The translations under genes and the position numbers were made by a program. The notes below the pieces were generated by a model that worked only from the letters and a program-made list of their open reading frames with translations, was not told the DNA's origin and made no database searches. This document shows positions 56,148-64,000 of a stretch of 64,000 nucleotides of DNA, piece by piece. The stretch is from Notospermus geniculatus (Eukaryota; Nemertea; Pilidiophora; Heteronemertea; Lineidae): assembly GCA_002633025.1 (NCBI GenBank), contig NMRB01000019.1, positions 333,612-397,611 on the forward strand, given 5' to 3'. The number at the start of each line of letters is the position of its first letter. Within the stretch, counting starts at the first letter, position 1.

Positions 56148-58204
56148 TAGTAACTGTGGTAAAAGTATACTACTGTTAATTCATAATGACTATTGCTATA
56201 ATCAGTTTCTATTTCATATGCTATAATCAGTCCCAGGCACTGGTCAATAAGAAAGTTTGTTGGCTAACCTCGATTTTAACATTGACTTTGGCATTTGAAT
56301 ACTACATGTAGCACTGACGTGTCTTTACCATAGATGTCCTTTTTGAAAGAGTTACGTAATGGAAGAAATGAAAATTAGTACGTCTGCTTACGTGTATTTT
56401 GGAGGGAGATCCTGCCAGGAGTTCTTTACCGAAATATTGGTGTCTTCATTGTAAACTTTTTTTATTCCTTCAAGATTAAAGTTTACATGCGTCTTTCTAG
56501 TGTTGGAACATTAAAAATATTGTGTGTACGTATATGACCACTGGCTTTATAAAACAGGGGAAGGTGGGCCCCTTAAGAGGCCATCACAGCTTTTTAAAAA
56601 CGCGTGTGTCCCTTGTGTGTGATTTCTCAGCAATTTTACGACTTGGCAAATCAGAAAAAAAATATCGGAAAGCCTCCCTATTTCGCTTATAGGAGCACGG
56701 TATTGCCACTTTTTCTCGACAGCCAGCGCCACCGCGCCAATCTCCAACCCAGGGACTAACTACGTTGTCGGCGAATTGACCCGATTTACTGCGTACATTT
56801 TGTAATGCATTTTTGTAGTTCGTCTTGCTGCCGCCAGTTGGCTCCCTCTACGTCGGCAGTCATATAACGCATTTGAGGTCCAATATCGTGCTCCTTTAAA
56901 CCACTAAAAGACTGATCGACTTGATTTGCTCAAACTTCAGAACTATCTAGTTGCGAAATAAAGGGAAGCATTAAAATGTACCACACAGTAGATATTTTAT
57001 GGACCACGATGGTGAAGTAATATTCATCAGTAGCAGCAATAACTGTTACTACTGAATTGACAGTGTTGATAGCCTTGAAGCAGTGTGATTAATGTCCTTT
57101 ATTGCAACTAAAAATATAAAGTCGTAGCTGTATGGTATTGTAGCGCATGATAAAATGACGAGTCGGCTACGCTGGTCGTTCCATTTTTGCCAGGAGGAAC
57201 AAGTATACTTGGCTGAATGTGACTGTAAGGTGAAATACGTTCGTCATTGCAGTCTGACTTTACGGTGAAAGTTGCGGAAAATGTTTTACTTGAAATATAT
57301 GACAACATCTATTAATGTGGCATATAAATGGTTAGGTCACAAGTCAGAGTCGAGTCCTGTGTTTAGTGGACAGGTTTTTGACAATGATGGAATGTTGATC
57401 TACAAAGGGATCAAAGGGTTTAGGAATTCAGTTCTCCACCAGTTTTGGACATTTATCATGTGATATTGTGTCTGTCGGACATTAGTGCCAGGATTCTTGA
57501 AAAAATGTGGTTTTATACACAATGCCTTGGATTCTGGTGATGCTGTGTGTTACGTGTGTGAGAGAAATAGATTGGCAGCTAGTGATCACATCTGTTAAAA
57601 TGAAAATCTCATACAAAAACTATCATCATCAAAATGTGTACCTGAACACCAATGAACAACACTAGTGGGCCCTACATGTATATACATTGTATTTCAGAAT
57701 AACAACACATTTAGTTCCCGATCAGATTTTTGGGAGAAGGTTTTGTCACCAGTGGCTATGATGTCAGAGTCAAGAGACTTGAGAGTATGCACTCGTCATG
57801 GTTTCAATATAATTTGAAACCTTGGGGAGTAATTATAAAAATACCATTTACAAAAACATTAAAAATGCCTCTGTTTGGTGCAGTCAATAGAGAATGGCTT
57901 TAGAATAAACAAATCTAGTTCGCTGATGGGTGATGTTGCCATAAATTATGTGGAACATGAAGGTGGACATGTGGGTATACTGGAGGCCCTGCCATAAGTT
58001 TCTGAGATGACCAATGTTGAACCTGGAAGGTAGAAATGTCGCTAGATTGACCCCCCATGCATTCATGATAACTGGGTGAAAGCGCTGCGAAAAAAACATG
58101 ATTTTATCATTCTCCTGCCCTGAAATTCTACCTGCTAACAGTAGATTTCATGAAAGTGGTCAAAAGAACAACAGCACAATTGTGGCTTTGTTTCTTGTTA
58201 TTCA
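56148..58204. other. No recognised gene
   Basis: The part at 56550-56900 is less AT-rich. No defensible exon seen on either strand. Confidence 0.4.
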
Positions 58205-58540
58205 GTGAATAACAGAACAGCCTATGATCAACTGCACTGTCAATGGAGAACAGAACAGCTCATGATCAACTGCACTGTCGTTGATAACCATGCATGATAA
58301 CAACTAGCCTACATGTACACTGTCATTGAATAAGAGAACCATGCATGATAACAACTGTGCTGTTATTGAATAATTATAGAGCCAAGTATACTATGCTGTC
58401 ATTGAATAGCAGAACCATGCATGATAACAACTGTGCTGCCATTGAGTTTTGAACCATGCAACTGTGCTGTCATTGAACAACATTTAACAGAACTATTGCA
58501 GCACCACAACTGTGCTGTCATTGAACAGAATCATGGATGA
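58205..58540. repeat. Degenerate minisatellite
   Basis: About six to eight imperfect units of roughly 35-60 bp, built on ACCATGCATGATAACAACTG followed by TGCTGTCATTGAATA. Earlier units read ATGATCAACTGCACTGTC. Units vary in length and lose pieces toward the right. Confidence 0.7.
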
Positions 58541-60526
58541 TAATTTATTTAGCTGTGCAGTCAAATTCGAGTACAATGCTGTGGTCTGTGTTTTATATGT
58601 CTGTGTTCATGATATAGTACATAAAATTTTACACTAGATGTAACAACATATGATACATGAAAATCCTCTTGTATCAGTTTTGCACTGGCTTCATATAAAT
58701 GGACCATACTGATGGACTTGATGGTAGTAAACCAATATCAGTCAACTTTATAGGCAGTACCTCTTGGTTGCAAGATATCCTCTAAAGAATTGTGCAGTGC
58801 TGCGCTAGGGCCTGTCTGTTTGCACTCTACGTTGTATATCTGATATTCAGTAGGAAGCTCTCAATAAGTGTAAGGTGAAACCAGCGTAATAGGAGAGATA
58901 AATGATGGGGATTTGTTTACATTCACACATTAAGCTGGAACAGCAAATGCTTTCGTCAACATTGGCTACACATATGAAAATACTGTTTGTCTCCTTCTCC
59001 ATATCGTCCACAGCAGTTGTTGGGATTTACTTGTACACGTACATGTGCCAATATCTGTTTTGGGAGACCATTCTTTATTGAGATTGTCCAAGTTTTCCCA
59101 CAACTGACTTTTCATATGGGTTTATCATGTGATTCTTATCATGAAAAATAAAGTTACAATATTTTTAAAAACATCCACATGAGGCCTCTGTAAGAAAATT
59201 GCATGACTTATAAACATAGATCACTCAGCGTAAAACACAAAAATTTGACAAAAACAAAAAGCATAACCTTTGGATTGGCATGATACATTGTATTACATAA
59301 CTTCTTTGTATTCATATGAAATTGTGATCATATTTAATACCTCCATGAATAAATGTGGGGGAAAATGTGTGCATAAATAATGGATCGAACTGTGCTTGGG
59401 TTGATCCTTCATGGTCATTTTCACATAAGTCATCGATTACTGCTCTCACTCTCAAGCTGAGACAACCGAGATATTTCTTTCTTACACAACAATATATGTA
59501 TAGTTGACAAGCCAACCCAAGAAAAAATAGAAAAATTAAACCCAGGATGATTACATTGACTTCTTATATGATGTAATTATGACACTCCTTGGGTTGTCTT
59601 GGAAGCCATGTTTTTAATGCTGTTGACCTCAGGCTTTGTGCCACATGCCATGTATGCTATTAGTATTAAGTAACGGTCTGTGTTACTGATACTTGGCTCC
59701 AGAGCTGTCATTGCGGACCATGATGAAATAACTATAGATGTGGTGAGAACAATAAGCACTGAGTCAAAAACACTTTACAGTGCAGAATAGTATCAACTGT
59801 TAGATGGATTCATCATGGTTACATGTATTTGATCCAATCTAAACTAGGAGTGTAGAAGGGCCACAAAATGATGTCTACAGCATTTAAAAGAAAAAATCCT
59901 TGTAACTGAAATAGCCTCCTTCTCCAGTGTTAATAAGCCCACTGCAGCAACAGCTTCATATAATAGATCGACGAGTTTTGGGGTGTAATGCCTTCGCCTT
60001 TTTGTACGTATGGTGACTCTTCCTTGGACTTGTACATGTGGAGGGAGGTCACTCTAAACGGGCCTTGAAGTGTCCTCTTTTGGTGCAATGTTCTTGTTAC
60101 CAGCAGTTTTCTCTTTGGCGAAGATGAAAGGTTCCCAGCTTTAGAGGAGGTCAACAAACACAAAATTGCTGGGCAGATTAGAATGTACATGCAGTTTGCA
60201 TCAAAAAAATGATGGCTTAACCCGACAATTATGTACAAAAGTTAAGCAAGTATACAATAATTGTGAATTGAGAGAATCTGTAACAAAATAATCTGAGATC
60301 AAGATTGGTGTCAAAATTGGTGTATCTCAAAATTCACTTTGAAGGTATTCTGATACTGAATTACAGTAAATCTTGACATGAAAACCTTGCAGAAGGCTCT
60401 TTTTATACGCAATATTCACAATATCGTTGAAAAACAAAAAAGGAATGTGTAAATACCAATGCATTTTTGACAACATGCCCTATAGGGATGTGGAATTTGA
60501 TACTCTCTTCAATATTTTACAAAAAT
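58541..60526. other. 3' flank of the complete LRR-Ig gene
   Basis: AT-rich; would include the 3' untranslated region of the minus-strand gene ending at 60527. Nothing else is supported. Confidence 0.4.
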
Positions 60527-62350
60527 CTATACAATTGTCCCATAATAATAAGGATCATCATCTAGGTTCAATTTTCCAGTATCGATGGCTGGATTATATG
60601 TAGAGCTGTGATAGGTGTCAGCCTGGGAAACTGCAGGAACTGGTGACCGTGTTACATAGTTCCCCTCTACATATGCTGATGAATAAGGCCGTTCAGGCCG
60701 AAAAGTTGAGCATGGGACTGTACTCGAGACTGTGGACTTATTGTCATGGTAACTAGCAGTATCTTCAGATATAGTTGATTGGTTTGTCCGACGGTTTGAC
60801 CGAGTTGACCGTACGGTATCCGCACCGGACCGATTTGACCGGATTGTATCTGACCCTGATGGAGAAGCAGTTGGGTTGTGCATGCCTAAACTTCCCTGCC
60901 ATTGGTGATGATGTTGCTGGTTACTAAATATATGAGTCTTTTCTTCCTCATCCTCGTCATCAGGGAAGTGGTAGGGATCTGTGTAATACCCGGCATTTTT
61001 TATTTTGACCGTACATTTAGGGCCATCATCCTCGTCTAAAAGATCTGACTTTGTGTTACTTGTATAAACTATATCACTAGTGATGCTTGTGGCATTCAGT
61101 TTTTCATTTTTCTTCTTTTGCTTTTTCCTCTTTTTTTCGCGGCGTAGGACGATTAGATAACAAGTGATCACAATTAATGCAATGATAATAACAGCAGCTA
61201 GTATGATACCGACAATAGTCCCTAAATCAAAATAGATGAAATCGGGATGCGGTTTTATAGTACGTTTGGTGACTAGGAGCTCAATATTGGACTCAGCTTG
61301 ACCGGCGTAGTTCCTTCCCATACAATAGTACTGGCCGGTGTCATTTATTTTTACATTATACAACTTCAGAGTTGTTGTAAAATTATAATCATTTCCGTAC
61401 ATATTCACGATACGGTATAAATTTTGTTGCTCCAACATCTTAGTTCCCTTGTACCATTTTGCTGTCCCCTTTGGCCTGGCAAAAATCTCACACGTCAAAC
61501 TGATATTAGTCCCAACGAACGTCTTGACTTGTGGCTCGGTTGTACCGATTGTAGGTATGCACGCGAATTGATCAATTTGTAAATTAGGCCATTCCTTCCG
61601 TTCCATACGATGCGGAGATGAACACGTCGGAACTTTATCCCCTTCCCACCATACTATGTCATCCTGTGCCATTTTCAACCACACTTTCAACCAACGAATA
61701 TTGCAGTCACAATGCCAAGGGTTTCTCCATAATTTGATCTTGACTAGATTGTGGGACCTTAACGACTGATGGACTCCAGAATTCAGCGTCGTCAGCTCAT
61801 TATGCGTCAAGCTTAATTCCTTCAACTGATTCAGACCGAGGAAGGCACGCTTCTCAATCCGTTTGATTTCACAGTGTTCAAGGGAAAGAAACTCTAGAGC
61901 TGGAAGTCCAGGGAATGCATAGTCTTTGATGAGCTTGAGAGGGTTACGATTTAGATTTAGGTGAACTAGAGAAGGGAAATCATGGAAGACATCATATGGC
62001 ACCGTAGATAATTGGTTACCTTCTAAATCTAGGCTAAGTAAGTTTTTGATTCCGAAAAATGCTTCGTGTTCAATATGCCTGATATCATTGAAACTGAGAT
62101 AGAGGTGATGTAGTTCCTTGAATCCTGAAAACATGTTGTCAAAGAGTTCAATCAGAGAGTTGTTTTTAAAATCCAGCGCTTTTATGTCCGATGGGAGACC
62201 GAGAGGAATTTCGATCATCCCTCGGCCTGTACAGTCTGCCGTGTAAAGTCCGCCGGACATCGACGTTGTGCATGCCAAGATCACCCCCGATAGAAAGAGT
62301 GGAAGCAACATAAACAGACGTAGAATGAATATCACAAACTCCATTTTCAT
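60527..62350 (-). CDS. Complete LRR-Ig single-pass receptor, intronless (Kekkon/LRRC24-like)
   Basis: A 607-residue type I membrane receptor in one exon. Signal peptide about 1-26; LRR N-cap with C27/C40; about six LRRs from 55 to 205 (FKELHHLYLSFNDI, IKNLLSLDLEGNQL, FPSLVHLNLNRNPL); LRRCT 209-265 (NPWHCDCNIRWLKVWL, CSS, FAC); Ig C2-type domain about 275-360 with C287, W299 and the DTGQYYC motif ending at C343; membrane helix about 378-402; then a basic stop RREKKRKKQKKK. The tail is acidic and Ser/Thr-rich and ends GTIV, a class I PDZ-ligand form. It shares with the paralogue at 41125-42314 a juxtamembrane S-D-x-x-Y box and an STFRP or CSTFRP box. ATG at 62350 heads the signal peptide. Insect Kekkons and vertebrate LRRC24 have this architecture; orthology is not established. 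Confidence 0.9.
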   Translation of the reverse strand: MKMEFVIFILRLFMLLPLFLSGVILACTTSMSGGLYTADCTGRGMIEIPLGLPSDIKALDFKNNSLIELFDNMFSGFKELHHLYLSFNDIRHIEHEAFFGIKNLLSLDLEGNQLSTVPYDVFHDFPSLVHLNLNRNPLKLIKDYAFPGLPALEFLSLEHCEIKRIEKRAFLGLNQLKELSLTHNELTTLNSGVHQSLRSHNLVKIKLWRNPWHCDCNIRWLKVWLKMAQDDIVWWEGDKVPTCSSPHRMERKEWPNLQIDQFACIPTIGTTEPQVKTFVGTNISLTCEIFARPKGTAKWYKGTKMLEQQNLYRIVNMYGNDYNFTTTLKLYNVKINDTGQYYCMGRNYAGQAESNIELLVTKRTIKPHPDFIYFDLGTIVGIILAAVIIIALIVITCYLIVLRREKKRKKQKKKNEKLNATSITSDIVYTSNTKSDLLDEDDGPKCTVKIKNAGYYTDPYHFPDDEDEEEKTHIFSNQQHHHQWQGSLGMHNPTASPSGSDTIRSNRSGADTVRSTRSNRRTNQSTISEDTASYHDNKSTVSSTVPCSTFRPERPYSSAYVEGNYVTRSPVPAVSQADTYHSSTYNPAIDTGKLNLDDDPYYYGTIV

Positions 62351-64000
62351 GTGGAATTTTTAGATGTACGAGTTTTTTCTCTTCAGTGTCCTATGCCGTC
62401 GCCGTGTTGTCCGTTATCAAAATTCTATGCATGAGTTTCTTTGTGCCAGGAAATATTGTACAATTTATGGAGCCTCGTGAAAATCGATTCACAATTTGCA
62501 CTATCAAATTGGAGTTTGCTGGAGAGTTTTGTGGAGATCCATAAACTTTGAAATTTCTTAAAATGTATATAAAATCTAAATCACAGTTAATCCATGGAAT
62601 ATCATCTGCCATTTGCTTCTTAAAGTGCGCAGTAAACTTGAGGAGGAGATTTTAAAAGATTTTTGCAGTAGGTGAACGCATGTGCAGTTTGGTTGCTGAG
62701 TTTGCCAGACTATTGAGTACTAGTAAATGACTATTGAGTACTAGTAAATGTTATTCGAGTGCTCCACCGATTGTGCTGGGAATACAAGTGATGTTGGTGT
62801 CCAAAGAGTCAATAAAAAAGAGACAACATTTTCAGGCTCCGCGGCTGAGTTTAAACGTTGGGGTTGGAGTCCTCACAATACTATAAACTTTGATTGTCCT
62901 ATAACTGTGACAACCTGAATGAACTGTAAAACATTTACACAGCATGAACGTTTGTTGTGGGGTGGGTTGCTAAGCGAATCCACAGCATCCTATATTATAT
63001 GTTTGCCAAAACACCAAAAAAGCTTCTTCATACGAAAGCTCCTTTGTCACCCAATGTCAATAAAGTTTCTTCACATGAAACGTGTTTTGTTGCCAAGAAG
63101 CGCAGTAAAAGTCCATTGCTGGAATGATCAAATAATTGTGTGACAAGTGTCTTTACTTGACAGCTAAAATCGTTTGTACAGATGTGTTATTGAGCTAGGA
63201 AGTAGAGTGTTTTTTTTGTTGAAATACCACTCCTGCTTTTGTATCACTTATCGCTTTGATTGGCCCAGCCGTCACAGAAGAATGTGCTGATCACTCGTTT
63301 AGAAGTCGAAAAAGTTTTCAATCTTCACTCGGTTTAGTTAGACTTGTGCACTCAACCAAGGAATGATCATTCAGAATCCGCTGAATTTTAGTTCCAACTA
63401 TAGTATCATCCACTTCCTTCTAATCCAACGTTCATATTCCTTGATCTGTTGCGAGTACAGTAATTTGGCATCCTATGAAATACTGCTTGAGGAACAATCA
63501 TACTCTTACTATCATATGCTGCCGGAGACTTGGAATATCAAATGATGAGGGATCACGGTCAAACATCTGCCGAACAAGTCCCGCATGGACCAACTGATCT
63601 AACATCATCAATTGTCATCGTCAGTGGCCCTTAATGATTGAACTATCGCCCAATTGTTCTTGTCCACATGCCCCTATTGCTTATGACACGTAGATGATCA
63701 ATCAGTGAACTCTGCTTTCCCAGCTTTCCCACAGAAATCGACTGCAAGTTTTAAACGTTAGTGCCCTGCCTTGTTCTGTTCTGACAGTAACTGGCCTGAT
63801 TCAATCAATTGCAACATTTAAGCAACACCACTGACCACGAACTAATCCTTTCCACAGAAGATACACAAATAATGCTGGCGTCTCCAATAAGCCCTACTCA
63901 TTATCTTCGCTCAGAATTCGTTCTACCACAAAAGCAGAATCACTATGTTTCAATGTGGACAATTTGCAGTTGATGCAAAGGTGAAACTACCCTGGCCAGC
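62351..64000. other. Upstream of the LRR-Ig gene, no other gene recognised
   Basis: Would contain the promoter and 5' leader of the minus-strand receptor. It holds a perfect 21-base tandem duplication at 62708-62749. No exon recognised. Confidence 0.4.
62708..62749. repeat. Two-copy 21-bp tandem repeat
   Basis: GACTATTGAGTACTAGTAAA plus T is repeated perfectly twice in tandem. Confidence 0.85.

Noticed and set aside
1-64000. CRISPR arrays, bacterial operons or ribosome-binding sites
   Set aside because: The window is intron-containing animal DNA; no repeat-spacer pattern was seen.

Overview
The window is nuclear DNA of an animal: intron-rich genes with GT-AG splice sites, animal-specific families (GEMIN8, arfaptin, TRMT9B, Yip1-family proteins, LRR-Ig adhesion receptors), and large non-coding stretches full of short inverted-repeat elements. 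Three places where near-identical copies meet at N runs differ by about 2-3 percent, which suggests a very heterozygous wild marine invertebrate assembled from both haplotypes. The very common words TAGGCCTA, TACCGGTA and TACATGTA remind me of echinoderm genomic DNA. An echinoderm or another invertebrate deuterostome is my guess, not a demonstration.

Layout: the last three exons of YIPF6 (519-1384, +); GEMIN8 (3680-4598, +), with a 935-bp inverted-repeat element just upstream; a 1-kb foldback element (5726-6721); the arfaptin gene ARFIP (7019-12033, +), with two alternative last exons; about 12 kb with no recognised gene; TRMT9B (24033-28413, +), whose last exon is split by a 238-N gap flanked by 1044-bp allelic copies; RPL9 (31233 to about 32959, -), head to head with YIPF5 (34070-35414, +, only the N-terminal exons present); the 3' half of an LRR-Ig transmembrane receptor (41125-42314, -); an unrecognised 145-codon reading frame (46537-46974, -); and a complete intronless LRR-Ig receptor of 607 residues (60527-62350, -), a paralogue of the first.

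The genes do not form a pathway. They cover Golgi membrane traffic (YIPF6, YIPF5, arfaptin), SMN-complex assembly (GEMIN8), a TRM9-like methyltransferase, a ribosomal protein and cell-surface receptors.

The most unusual signal is in the non-coding DNA. Three 8-bp palindromes of the form TA-NN-N'N'-TA are many-fold over-represented, and two of the differences between allelic copies are exactly a TA expanded to TAGGCCTA or TAGGCTA. That is the shape of a Tc1/mariner/pogo-type excision footprint. A MITE remnant at 227-315, whose end reads CCG next to TA, would leave TACCGGTA. The window also carries a T-shaped (three-way) foldback with a 9-bp target duplication, several MITEs with 5-, 8- and 9-bp duplications, and tiny palindromes (30 and 40 bp) that themselves sit between direct repeats.
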